A stretch of 36,142 nt of DNA from NCBI RefSeq assembly GCF_026274175.1, contig NZ_JAPHNL010000293.1, positions 1-36,142 on the forward strand. Reading direction: 5' to 3'. Below are positions 23,777 through 30,902 of the stretch, piece by piece. The DNA comes from Streptomyces beihaiensis. Its GTDB lineage: Bacteria; Actinomycetota; Actinomycetes; Streptomycetales; Streptomycetaceae. Below the pieces are notes generated by a model. That model did no database searches. It was not told the DNA's origin and saw only the letters and a list, made by a program, of their open reading frames with translations. The position numbers and the translations under genes were made by a program. Each line of letters starts with the position of its first letter. Position 1 is the first letter of the stretch.

Positions 23777-25109
23777 CCGTCGGCTCCGGACCGAGGGGGA
23801 CGCGCAGGGCGAGGATGGCCATGTCGTCGTGGCCGTCGCTGGGGTGGCGGTCGGCCAGCGTGTTCACGAACTGCTGCAGAGGCAGGCCGACATGGGCCGC
23901 GGCGAGTTCGGCGAGTTCGGCCAGGCCCTCGTCGACCGACCGGGCGGGGTCCTCGATCAGTCCGTCGGTGAAGAAGACCACGGTGGCGCCCAGGGGCAGG
24001 GGGCGGGTGTGGTCGGGCCGGTGTTCTTCGGCGTTGACCGCGAGCGGAAGGCCGGGCTCGGCGTGCAGGTATTCCGTGTGGTGGTCGGTGATGAGGAGCG
24101 GCGGGAGGTGCCCGGCCGTGCTCCAGTGCAGCGTCCAGCCGTCTTCCCTGGGTTCGATGCGGGCCAGGCAGGCGGTAGTGACGGGCAGGTCGGTGATGGC
24201 GTGCAGAGTGCGGTCGAGTTGGTGCAGCACGGAGCTGGGTGGGGTGAGGCGGTCGAACAGCAGGGCCCGCAGCATGCTGCGGGTCTGGGCCATGGCGGCG
24301 GCCGCGCGCAGATCATGGCCGATGACGTCGCCGATGACGACCGCGCACGCGTCGTCGGGCAGCCAGATCGCGTCGTACCAGTCTCCGCCGAGATGTCCGG
24401 GGGTGGCGGCGGGCCGGTAGACGGCCGCACCGGTGAAGGGGCGCAGGTCGGGCAGGGTGGGCAGGAGCAGCCGCTGGAAGTGTTCGGCGCTGTCGCGGAC
24501 CTGCTCGAACAGGCGGACGTTCTCGACCGCGATACCGGCGGCGCCGGCCAAAGTGATGATCATGGCCTCGTCGTCGCGGTCGAAGGGCTGCCCGTCCCGG
24601 CGCTCGGAGAGGTACAGATCGCCGTAGATGGTGCCGCGGACGCTGACGGCGACGCCGAGCAGGGTGCGCATGTGCGGGTGCCCGGGAGGGAACCCGGCGG
24701 AGGCGGGGTGGTCGGCGATGTCGTCGATGCGCAACGGCTCCGGGTGGTGGATCAGGTGACCCAGTACTCCGCGTCCCCGGGGGAACTCGATGCCGGCCAG
24801 GTCGGCGCGCTCGGACTCCGACAGACCGGCGGTCACGAACTCCGTCAGGAACTCGCCGGACTCGTCCAGCACGCCGAGCGCCCCGTAGCGGGCACCGACC
24901 ATGTCCATGGCGGTGGTGACGATACGGCGCAGCACCGCCGACAGGTCGGTCTCCCGGCTGATGGCCAGCACCGCGTCGAGCAGCCCCTGCAACCGCTCCT
25001 TGGCCCCGGCCAGCTCACTCAGCTGTGCGGCGATCTCGTCCAGCTGGCGATCCAGACGCAACTGCAGATCGATGCGCGGCGGCTCAGGCGGTTCGGGCGT
25101 TGTGCTCAT
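23748..25109 (-). CDS. GAF-PP2C (SpoIIE-type) phosphatase
   Basis: The 453-residue protein has a short N-terminal coiled coil (residues 14-55), a GAF domain (about 58-205; ARYGALGVLDESG, RGTIYGDLYLSERRDGQPFD) and a SpoIIE-type PP2C phosphatase domain (about 225-440; GGDWYDAIWL, VIGDVIGHDLRAAAAMA, FFTDGLIED, HDDMAILALR) carrying the Mn/Mg-binding Asp residues. It probably dephosphorylates an anti-anti-sigma factor after ligand or redox sensing by GAF. No partner kinase is adjacent; an RsbW-like ATPase lies 7 kb away. ATG 25109 is chosen at MSTTPEPPEP; there is no clear ribosome site. A MITE-like element sits 19 bp upstream and may have changed its promoter. Confidence 0.9.
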   Translation of the reverse strand: MSTTPEPPEPPRIDLQLRLDRQLDEIAAQLSELAGAKERLQGLLDAVLAISRETDLSAVLRRIVTTAMDMVGARYGALGVLDESGEFLTEFVTAGLSESERADLAGIEFPRGRGVLGHLIHHPEPLRIDDIADHPASAGFPPGHPHMRTLLGVAVSVRGTIYGDLYLSERRDGQPFDRDDEAMIITLAGAAGIAVENVRLFEQVRDSAEHFQRLLLPTLPDLRPFTGAAVYRPAATPGHLGGDWYDAIWLPDDACAVVIGDVIGHDLRAAAAMAQTRSMLRALLFDRLTPPSSVLHQLDRTLHAITDLPVTTACLARIEPREDGWTLHWSTAGHLPPLLITDHHTEYLHAEPGLPLAVNAEEHRPDHTRPLPLGATVVFFTDGLIEDPARSVDEGLAELAELAAAHVGLPLQQFVNTLADRHPSDGHDDMAILALRVPLGPEPTVTAGGVPPP

Positions 25110-25127
25110 CACGCAGGCCCGACGGTT

Positions 25128-25335
25128 CTGGAGGCTGTCCGGCGGATCAGGTCGGACTCGGTCGACCGCGCCGATCGGTGCTGCTGGGCGGGGTCCGGTG
25201 TACTCCGCTCTCCCCCGGCTCCTGAGGAGCCGGGAGGCGCGCGGTTCGGCCGGGGGAGTCGGCAACCGACGACAACGCCGCAGGCCGGCGCGGAAGACCC
25301 CGCGACCTCGGCACGATCCGCCGGACAGCCTCTAG
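25128..25335. mobile_element. MITE-like element with terminal inverted repeats
   Basis: GAGGCTGTCCGGCGGATC at 25131-25148 reappears as its exact reverse complement at 25315-25332; extending outward gives 21 bp with one mismatch (25128-25148 and 25315-25335). The ~208-bp unit has no transposase. Its interior holds a perfect 9-bp hairpin with TGA loop (25214-25234), possibly a terminator. The right repeat contains the encapsulin stop codon; the left repeat is 19 bp from the phosphatase ATG. Terminal repeats plus small size suggest a non-autonomous insertion element; a target duplication is not evident. Confidence 0.65.
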
Positions 25336-26174
25336 GCATTGAGCACCACCACGGCCTCGTCCGTGTACGGCAGGAACGTCAGCGTCTGGTGGAAGTACAG
25401 CTCGATGCCCGCCGCGTCGTGTGCCGTGTACCCGATGGCCAGGTCCTGCCCGAGCCGCAGCTCGAAGTCGCCGCCGCGCACCGACAGGAGGAACGCGCCG
25501 TTGACGGCCGGGGCCCACACGAGTTCGCCGTCGAGGATGCGGCTGAGGTGGGCGGCGATCGGGTAGCCGTGGTCGGACGTCTCGCTGACCGCCGTGTAGG
25601 CGTCCGCGCCCAGCAGCAGCGAGTAGGGCCCCTCGACACCGGCCAGGCGCAGCGCCGTCAGCGCGCGGCTGATCGCGTCCGGATAGTCGCGCGGCTCGGC
25701 GGGCAGGCTCAGCACCGGATGGGACGTGCGTGCGCGCAACCCCTCGATGTCCGCGGCGTGGTAGCCGTCGAAGACCGCCCGGTCCTCGGCGTAGGCCATG
25801 GCGCGCGCGGCGTCCTTGACCGGCTGCCAGTCCGAGTCCCGCGCACCGCGCTCCACGTCGTCGACCGCCGCCCGGCTCACCGTGAACGGGACGCGCAGCT
25901 CGACCAGCGGCCGCGCCTCGCGCAGCCGCGCGGTGACGCCCGGCGCGGGCGGCGTGATGTCGGTCAGGTGCCCCGTGCCGACCGCCGCGAGTGCGGGGCC
26001 GTCCGGGCCCGTCACGTCGAGCACGCGGCGCCCTGCCACATGGCGCCGGAAGGTGCGCCGCGCCTCCTCCTCGATCTCGGCCCACGCGGCGGCCGTGACG
26101 GGGGCGAGCTCGCGGTGCAGGTTGGTGCCGGGAGCGGGGGAGGGGGCAGGCACGCAGGGGTCGGTGCTGCTCAT
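25332..26174 (-). CDS. Encapsulin shell protein (family 1)
   Basis: The 280-residue protein is an HK97-fold encapsulin: NLHRELAPVTAAAWAEIEEEARRTF opens in the N-terminal helix, followed by VELRVPFTVSR, GVEGPYSLLLGADAY, GAFLLSVRGGDFELRLGQDLAIGY and QTLTFLPYTDEAVVVL, all recognisable against the Thermotoga protein. It should self-assemble into a T=1 nanocompartment that packages the upstream peroxidase. The first 17 residues (SSTDPCVPAPSPAPG) are a Pro-rich extension with one Cys not normally present; the N-terminal helix faces the lumen in characterised shells. AAAGGAG precedes the ATG by nine bases, and it starts 4 bp after the DyP stop. The stop codon lies inside the right terminal repeat of the MITE. 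Confidence 0.93.
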   Translation of the reverse strand: MSSTDPCVPAPSPAPGTNLHRELAPVTAAAWAEIEEEARRTFRRHVAGRRVLDVTGPDGPALAAVGTGHLTDITPPAPGVTARLREARPLVELRVPFTVSRAAVDDVERGARDSDWQPVKDAARAMAYAEDRAVFDGYHAADIEGLRARTSHPVLSLPAEPRDYPDAISRALTALRLAGVEGPYSLLLGADAYTAVSETSDHGYPIAAHLSRILDGELVWAPAVNGAFLLSVRGGDFELRLGQDLAIGYTAHDAAGIELYFHQTLTFLPYTDEAVVVLNA

Positions 26175-26178
26175 GTCG

Positions 26179-27165
26179 TCAGGCTCCTTTGAGGCTGCCG
26201 ATGCCCAGGGAACCGTCGGCGACGGCGGCACCGGTGGGCGGCGGGGCGGGCAGGTCGTCGAGGAAGTCGGCGCTCGGCACATGGAAGAGGCAGCCGGTCA
26301 CCGCGGTGGAGAAGTCGAGGATGCGATCGTGGTTGCCGGGCGGGTCGCCCAGGAACATGTTGCGCAGCATCCGCTCGGTCACCTCGGGGGTGCGCGCGTA
26401 GCCGATGAAGTACGTCCCGAACTCGCCCGCTGCGACGCTGCCGAAGGGCATGTTGTCCCGGAGGATCTGCCGCTCGGTGCCGTCCTCGTCGACGATCGTG
26501 TTGAGCGCGACGTGCGAGTTGGCGGGCTTGACGTCGTCGGACAGTTCGACGTTGGCGGTCTTGGTGCGACCGATGATCCGCTCCTGCTCCTCGGCGGGCA
26601 GCGCCTCCCAGGCCGCCATGTCGTGCACGTACTTCTGCACGGTCACGTAGCTGCCGCAGCGGAAGTCCGGGTCCTCGTCGCCGACGAGGACGGCCGCCCT
26701 CGCCGCGCGGCCGGTGGGGTTCTCGCTGCCGTCGACGAAGCCGAGCAGATCACGCTCGTCGAAGTACTTGAAGCCGTGCACCTCGTCGACCACCGTGGCG
26801 GCCCCGCGGAGCCGGTCCACGACGAGCCGCGCCAGCTCGAAGCAGAGGTCCATGCGCCGGGCCCGGATGTGGAAGAGCAGGTCGCCCGCGGTGGCCGGGG
26901 CGAGATGGCGCGGCCCGGCGAGTGCCTGGAAGGGGCGCAGGTCGCGGGGGCGTGGCCCGGAGAACAGCCGGTCCCATGCGATGGACCCGATTCCGACGAC
27001 GCAGCGGAGATGGTCGTCGGGGGAGCGGAAGCCGACGGACCGTTCGAGACCGGCGAGCTCCTCCAGGGTCGCCCGTACGGTCTCCTCGCCGCCGGGGTCG
27101 ACGGTGACCACGAGGAACACGGCGGCCTTCGCGGGCGGCATGAGGACGGACTGCGGCTCGGCCAC
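26179..27165 (-). CDS. Encapsulated DyP-type peroxidase
   Basis: The 328-residue haem peroxidase has the DyP signature GFVDGSENP (catalytic Asp145), proximal haem His218 (ANSHVALN) and distal Arg236 (RQILRDNMPFG). The C-terminus, after an Ala/Pro-rich linker, is DGSLGIGSLK (317-326) followed by Gly-Ala; this matches the encapsulin-targeting peptide known from Brevibacterium and other DyP cargo. It therefore should be loaded into the encapsulin made from the gene immediately downstream (4-bp gap, one operon). Expected activity is H2O2-dependent oxidation of dyes, phenolics or porphyrins. GTG 27165 has GGGAG six bases upstream; a Fur-family-like box sits 41 bp upstream of the start. Confidence 0.95.
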   Translation of the reverse strand: MAEPQSVLMPPAKAAVFLVVTVDPGGEETVRATLEELAGLERSVGFRSPDDHLRCVVGIGSIAWDRLFSGPRPRDLRPFQALAGPRHLAPATAGDLLFHIRARRMDLCFELARLVVDRLRGAATVVDEVHGFKYFDERDLLGFVDGSENPTGRAARAAVLVGDEDPDFRCGSYVTVQKYVHDMAAWEALPAEEQERIIGRTKTANVELSDDVKPANSHVALNTIVDEDGTERQILRDNMPFGSVAAGEFGTYFIGYARTPEVTERMLRNMFLGDPPGNHDRILDFSTAVTGCLFHVPSADFLDDLPAPPPTGAAVADGSLGIGSLKGA

Positions 27166-27205
27166 GAATACTCCCGCAACAACCAGTGGTACGGATTGCC
27201 AGTAT

Positions 27206-27220
27206 TGACTCTTATTGTCA
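27206..27220. promoter_or_regulatory. Fur/PerR-family-like box upstream of DyP-encapsulin
   Basis: TGACTCTTATTGTCA has TGAC/GTCA ends around seven bases; its right half resembles the 7-1-7 Fur/PerR-type consensus half ATTATCA, the left half less so. Lying in an AT-rich patch before a peroxidase operon, it may bind a peroxide- or iron-sensing Fur-family repressor. Inferred only. Confidence 0.4.
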
Positions 27221-27264
27221 CCTTATGGGCAGCGCTGGGGGGCGGCATGTGCGAGGGATGCGCC

Positions 27265-27297
27265 GATGTGTCCGACATCACCTGTCGATCGACAGGT
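27265..27297. promoter_or_regulatory. Two adjacent dyads between DyP and trpS
   Basis: GATGT-GTCCG-ACATC (27265-27279) is followed directly by ACCTGTCGATCGACAGGT (27280-27297), an 18-bp perfect palindrome. Both lie in the divergent region. They look like operator sites; the protein is unknown. Confidence 0.5.
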
Positions 27298-27339
27298 CCG
27301 GTGCGGCAATCGGATCGTTCGCTGTTAAACTTTGAACCA

Positions 27340-27373
27340 GGCCCCGACCGTTCTCCCCCGTACGGTCGGGGTC
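27340..27373 (+). terminator. Hairpin upstream of the trp leader promoter
   Basis: CCCCGACCGT (27342-27351) and ACGGTCGGGG (27362-27371) form a perfect 10-bp stem extended by a G-U and a G-C pair, with a 10-base loop, followed by CTTCATG. It may insulate the trpS leader from upstream transcription or end a short transcript from the AT-rich patch at 27310-27335. Confidence 0.5.
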
Positions 27374-27406
27374 CTTCATGTTCGCGCCCGTCTCGCCCCC
27401 AGGTGC

Positions 27407-27412
27407 TACGGT
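27407..27412 (+). promoter_or_regulatory. -10 element for a leaderless trp leader peptide
   Basis: TACGGT lies six bases before the leader-peptide ATG at 27419, so transcription should start at or beside the A of that ATG. No good -35 is seen at 17-18 bp. Confidence 0.55.
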
Positions 27413-27418
27413 GTGTGC

Positions 27419-27460
27419 ATGCATCGTTCTTCGTGCCTGTGCTGGTGGCGCCTCGACTAG
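27419..27460 (+). CDS. Trp attenuator leader peptide
   Basis: A 13-residue frame, MHRSSCLCWWRLD, with tandem TGG codons at 27443-27448 and stop TAG at 27458-27460. It precedes a nested hairpin set and the trpS gene. Tandem Trp codons in a Cys/Arg-rich peptide are what ribosome-mediated attenuation needs: when charged tRNA-Trp is scarce, the ribosome stalls on them. The peptide ATG follows a -10 by six bases, so it is probably translated from a leaderless message, as in some Streptomyces trp leaders. Confidence 0.8.
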   Translation: MHRSSCLCWWRLD

Positions 27461-27511
27461 AGGCGGCCGCAGTCACGCACGAACAAGGGCCGTCCCCGGA
27501 CGGCCCTTCTT
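27449..27511 (+). promoter_or_regulatory. Transcription attenuator of trpS
   Basis: Three competing pairings are visible. Stem 1:2 is CGCCTC (27449-27454) with GAGGCG (27460-27465). Antiterminator 2:3 pairs 27462-27468 with 27488-27494 over seven positions including a G-U. Terminator 3:4 is AAGGGCCGTCC (27485-27495) with GGACGGCCCTT (27498-27508), followed by CTTCA. A ribosome stalled on the Trp codons at 27443-27448 would cover strand 1, freeing strand 2 to disrupt the terminator and allow trpS expression. Confidence 0.75.
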
Positions 27512-27569
27512 CATGCTCCCGCGAGGGTTCCGCCGTCCGACGGGCACCCGCGACCCACCGGGAGAGACC

Positions 27570-28637
27570 ATGAGCACCACCGACCCCCTCCACACCACCG
27601 CCGCGCAGGCCCGCAGCGCGGAACTCGAAGAACTCATCGGCAAGGACCCCGGACGGTTCCGGGTACTCACCGGCGACCGCCCCACCGGACGCCTCCATCT
27701 CGGCCACTACTTCGGCACCCTGCACAACCGCGTCCGCCTCCAGGACCTCGGCGTGGAGACGTTCGTCCTGGTCGCCGACTACCAGGTCCTCACCGACCGG
27801 GACATCGCCGAGCATCTGACGGAACACGTCGAACAGCTCGTCCTCGACTATCTGGCGATCGGCATCGACCCAGAGCGCTCCACGATCTTCGCGCACAGCG
27901 CCGTGCCCGAGCTCAACCAACTGCTGCTGCCCTTCCTCAGCCTGGTCTCCGTCTCCGAACTGAACCGCAACCCGACCGTGAAGGACGAGATCGCGCACTC
28001 GCGGCAGGCGGCCGTCAGCGGCCTGATGTTCACCTACCCGGTCCACCAGGCAGCCGACATCCTCTTCTGCAAGGCCGACCTCGTCCCGGTCGGCCAGGAC
28101 CAGCTGCCGCACCTGGAGATCACCCGTACCGTCGCCCGCCGCTTCAACGACCGCTACGCGCAAGGCACGCCGGTCTTCCCCGAGCCCGAGGCCCTGCTCT
28201 CCCCGGCGCCCCTGCTGCTCGGCACGGACGGCACCAAGATGAGCAAGAGCCGCGGCAACGCCATCGCCCTGTCCGCCGACGCAGACGAGACCGCACGCCT
28301 GATCCGAGGCGCCAAGACGGACGCCGAACGCCACATCACCTACGACCCCGCCGCCCGCCCCGAAGTCTCCTCGCTGGTCCTGCTGGCCGCCCTGTGCGAG
28401 GGCGTGGAACCGCGAGCCGTGGCCGAGGAGATCGGCGACGGCGGCGCGGCCGCCCTCAAGAAGCGCGTCACCGAGTCGGTCAACACCTACCTGGCCCCGA
28501 TCCGCGCCCGCCGCGCCGCCTACGCGGAGGACCGCTGCCTGGTGCGGGACGCCCTGCGCGCCGGGAACGAGCGCGCCCGCGCCGTCGCCGCCACGACCCT
28601 CCAGGAGGTGCGCTCCGCCATGAACGCGCACTACTGA
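27570..28637 (+). CDS. trpS: Tryptophanyl-tRNA synthetase, attenuator-controlled (auxiliary type)
   Basis: The 355-residue class I synthetase has the HIGH-type motif PTGRLHLGHYFG and the KMSKS motif TDGTKMSKSRGNAI, plus ADYQVLTDRD and PVGQDQLPHLE typical of TrpRS. It charges tRNA-Trp. The attenuator upstream marks it as the equivalent of trpRS1, the auxiliary indolmycin-resistant TrpRS of S. coelicolor controlled by ribosome-mediated attenuation; whether this copy is indolmycin-resistant cannot be told by eye. ATG 27570 has GGGAGAG close upstream; the leader region upstream has no in-frame conserved sequence. A second housekeeping trpS is expected elsewhere. It is convergent with the GlxA-like gene. 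Confidence 0.93.
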   Translation: MSTTDPLHTTAAQARSAELEELIGKDPGRFRVLTGDRPTGRLHLGHYFGTLHNRVRLQDLGVETFVLVADYQVLTDRDIAEHLTEHVEQLVLDYLAIGIDPERSTIFAHSAVPELNQLLLPFLSLVSVSELNRNPTVKDEIAHSRQAAVSGLMFTYPVHQAADILFCKADLVPVGQDQLPHLEITRTVARRFNDRYAQGTPVFPEPEALLSPAPLLLGTDGTKMSKSRGNAIALSADADETARLIRGAKTDAERHITYDPAARPEVSSLVLLAALCEGVEPRAVAEEIGDGGAAALKKRVTESVNTYLAPIRARRAAYAEDRCLVRDALRAGNERARAVAATTLQEVRSAMNAHY

Positions 28638-28720
28638 GCCGACCGACCGTGCCGAACACGCTGAGTTCGTCGCCAGGCACCCCGGCGAACCGGCCTCCGA
28701 CGGCTACTGGCCGTGAAATG

Positions 28721-29689
28721 TCAGCTTCCCTGATGCGGGCTTGGGACTGGCTCTTGAGGGCGGAAGGTGCGGCGGTAGGCGTCGGGCGGGACGCCGACGC
28801 TGCGGTGGAAGTGGCGGCGCAGGGTCGTCGCGGTGCCCATGCCGGTGGCCGTGGCGATGGTGTCGACGGTGGCATTGGTGGTTTCCAGGAGCTCCTGTGC
28901 GTGGCGGATGCGCTGGGTGTGGAGCCACTGAAGTGGTGTCGTGCCGGTGAGGTGTTTGAAGTGGCGGGCGAGATGGCGTGAGCTCATGCGGGCCTGGCGG
29001 GCCAGGTCCTCCACGGTGAGCGGTTGGTCCAGTCGTTCCAGCGCCCAGGGGAAGAGTTCGCCCAGGGGGTGGTTGCCGGGCTCGGGCAGGGGGGTGGAGA
29101 TGAACTGGGCCTGGCCGCCGTCGCGGTGGGGCGGGATGACCAGACGGCGGGCGATCTTGTTGGCGTTGGCCGAGCCGTGGTCGAGCCGGACCAGGTGCAG
29201 GCACAGGTCCATGGCGGCGGCCTTGCCCGCAGAGGTGAGGACGTCCCCGTTGTCGACGTAGAGCACGTCCGGATCCACGCTGGCCGCCGGGTGGCGCCGG
29301 GCCAGTTCCTGGGTGTGGGCCCAGTGGGTGGTGGCGCGCCTGCCGTCGAGCAGCCCGGCCGCGCCCAGGACGAAGGCGCCCGTACACAGCGAGGCCACGC
29401 GGGCGCCGGCCTCGTGGGCGGTGCGCACCGCCTGGACCAGGGCGCTGGGCGGTTCACGGTCAGTGTGCGCCCAGCCGGGGACGATCACGGTGTCGGCGTG
29501 CGCGAGATGGTCGAGTCCGTGGTCTGGCTCCAGGCGGAAGCGGTCGACGTGTACCGGACCGCTGCCGCAGACGAAGAAGTCGTACCAGGGGTCCACGATG
29601 TGGGTCAGATCAGCGCCGAAGATCTCGATCGCCACGGACAGTTCGTAGTGGAGCATGCCGTCTGTGACGGCCAGCGCGACAGTGGGCAT
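28721..29689 (-). CDS. GlxA-type AraC family regulator (DJ-1/PfpI domain)
   Basis: The 322-residue protein has an N-terminal DJ-1/PfpI-like domain (about 3-170; VALAVTDGMLHYELSVAIEIFG, SLCTGAFVLGAAGLLDG with a Cys at the nucleophile elbow) and a C-terminal AraC-type double HTH (about 215-305; LARQARMSSRHLARHFKHLTG, ATGMGTATTLRRHFHRSVGVPPDAYRRTF begins the second). The DJ-1 part usually binds a small effector rather than acting as an enzyme. It is divergent from the saccharopine-dehydrogenase-like gene, which is its likely target. ATG 29689 lies seven bases after TACAGT, so the message is probably leaderless; an in-frame upstream start at 29743 adds non-conserved residues. Confidence 0.9.
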   Translation of the reverse strand: MPTVALAVTDGMLHYELSVAIEIFGADLTHIVDPWYDFFVCGSGPVHVDRFRLEPDHGLDHLAHADTVIVPGWAHTDREPPSALVQAVRTAHEAGARVASLCTGAFVLGAAGLLDGRRATTHWAHTQELARRHPAASVDPDVLYVDNGDVLTSAGKAAAMDLCLHLVRLDHGSANANKIARRLVIPPHRDGGQAQFISTPLPEPGNHPLGELFPWALERLDQPLTVEDLARQARMSSRHLARHFKHLTGTTPLQWLHTQRIRHAQELLETTNATVDTIATATGMGTATTLRRHFHRSVGVPPDAYRRTFRPQEPVPSPHQGS

Positions 29690-29696
29690 GTCTGAA

Positions 29697-29702
29697 ACTG
29701 TA
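29697..29702 (-). promoter_or_regulatory. -10 element of a probable leaderless AraC-regulator mRNA
   Basis: On the minus strand TACAGT is followed by seven bases and the ATG at 29689; no ribosome site is present. The -35 region is weak. Confidence 0.45.
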
Positions 29703-29817
29703 CGTGTCTTGTCATTTCCGACGCTCGTGCGGGGCGCTGCCACGAGGACAGGATGTGCGTGTCAGGCCGCGGCGGATCGACATCGCGGCGCGTGTTCCAG
29801 TCCACGGGGGCAGTCTC

Positions 29818-30855
29818 ATGGAGTCACATCAGCAGGTGGCGGTGTTCGGCGCGTACGGCCACACCGGGCGGTTCGTGGTCGCGGAGCTGGCCGCGCGCGG
29901 ATACGTCCCGGTACCCTCCGGGCGCAACGCCCGGGCGCTGCGGGAGCTGGCCCAGGGGCACGGCCTTGAGGCACGGGTGGCGTCGGCCGAGGATGCGGCG
30001 TCGCTGGACCGTGCCTTGGCGGGCACGGTGGCGGTCATCAACTGCGCGGGCCCCTTCGCGACGACCACCGATCCCGTGATCGAGGCCGCGCTCCGCGCGA
30101 ACATCCCCTACCTGGACGTGGCCGCCGAACTCGAGGCCAACCTCGACACCTTCGCCCACTACCAGGAGCGAGCCCGGGAAGCGGGAGCGGTGATCGTCCC
30201 GGCCATGGCCTTCTTCGGCGGCCTCGGCGACCTGCTGGTCACAGCAGCGATGGGCGACTGGACCGCGGCCGACGAGGCCCACATCGCCTACGCCCTCAGC
30301 AACTGGCACCCCACCGCCGGCACGCGCCTTTCCGGTGCCGTCTCCCGCGAGCGCCGCGGCGACGTCCGCCTGCGCTACAGCGGCGGCCAGTGGCAGCGCC
30401 GCACCGATGCCGCGCCCGCCCTTCAGTGGACCTTCCCGGAACCGATGGGAGTCCGGGAGGTGATCGGCGAGTTCACGATGGCAGACGTCGTCACCGTGCC
30501 CCAGCACCTGTCCATCCCCGACGTGACCACCTACATGACCGTTGAGGCGGTCCGTGATGTCGCCGCCCCCCACACACCGGGCCCGACCGCCGCCGACCGG
30601 AGCGGGCGCTCGGACCAGACCTTCCTCGTGGACGCCGTCGTACGCTCCGGTGGCCTCGAAGGCCGGGCAACGGCCAGCGGGCAGGACATCTACGCCGTCA
30701 CCGCACCCCTCGTCGCCGAGGCCCTCGAACGCGTTCTGACCGGCCGCACCAAGACTGTCGGCGTCGCCTCCGCCGGCGAGATCTTCGACGCACCGGACTT
30801 CCTGCACGCACTGGCCCCGTACATCGCACTCGACCTCCACCCCCAAGCTGCCTGA
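29818..30855 (+). CDS. Saccharopine dehydrogenase-like NAD(P)-binding protein
   Basis: The 345-residue protein opens with a Rossmann dinucleotide motif VAVFGAYGHTGRFVVAELAARG and continues AVINCAGPFATTTDPVIEAALRANIPYLDVAAE, the Sacchrp_dh_NADP pattern of saccharopine dehydrogenase/trans-acting enoyl reductase-like proteins. Substrate is unknown; no lysine catabolism gene is near. ATG 29818 has GGGGG seven bases upstream. It is transcribed away from the GlxA-type regulator, which probably controls it. A perfect 10-bp hairpin terminator follows the stop. Confidence 0.85.
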   Translation: MESHQQVAVFGAYGHTGRFVVAELAARGYVPVPSGRNARALRELAQGHGLEARVASAEDAASLDRALAGTVAVINCAGPFATTTDPVIEAALRANIPYLDVAAELEANLDTFAHYQERAREAGAVIVPAMAFFGGLGDLLVTAAMGDWTAADEAHIAYALSNWHPTAGTRLSGAVSRERRGDVRLRYSGGQWQRRTDAAPALQWTFPEPMGVREVIGEFTMADVVTVPQHLSIPDVTTYMTVEAVRDVAAPHTPGPTAADRSGRSDQTFLVDAVVRSGGLEGRATASGQDIYAVTAPLVAEALERVLTGRTKTVGVASAGEIFDAPDFLHALAPYIALDLHPQAA

Positions 30856-30878
30856 CCGCGACGCTCCACGACGCAAGA

Positions 30879-30902
30879 CCGCTTCCGGATTCCCGGAAGC
30901 GG
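30879..30902 (+). terminator. Hairpin after the saccharopine dehydrogenase-like gene
   Basis: CCGCTTCCGG (30879-30888) and CCGGAAGCGG (30893-30902) form a perfect 10-bp stem with an ATTC loop 23 bp past the stop. No T-tract follows. Confidence 0.6.

Noticed and set aside
27206-27220. IdeR/DmdR iron box upstream of DyP
   Set aside because: The site lacks the TTAGGTTAGGCTAACCTAA-type pattern; a Fur/PerR-like reading fits better, though weakly.
27378-27569. N-terminal extension of TrpRS into the leader region
   Set aside because: It would cover the leader peptide and terminator hairpin, has no TrpRS-like residues, and the ATG at 27570 has a ribosome site.
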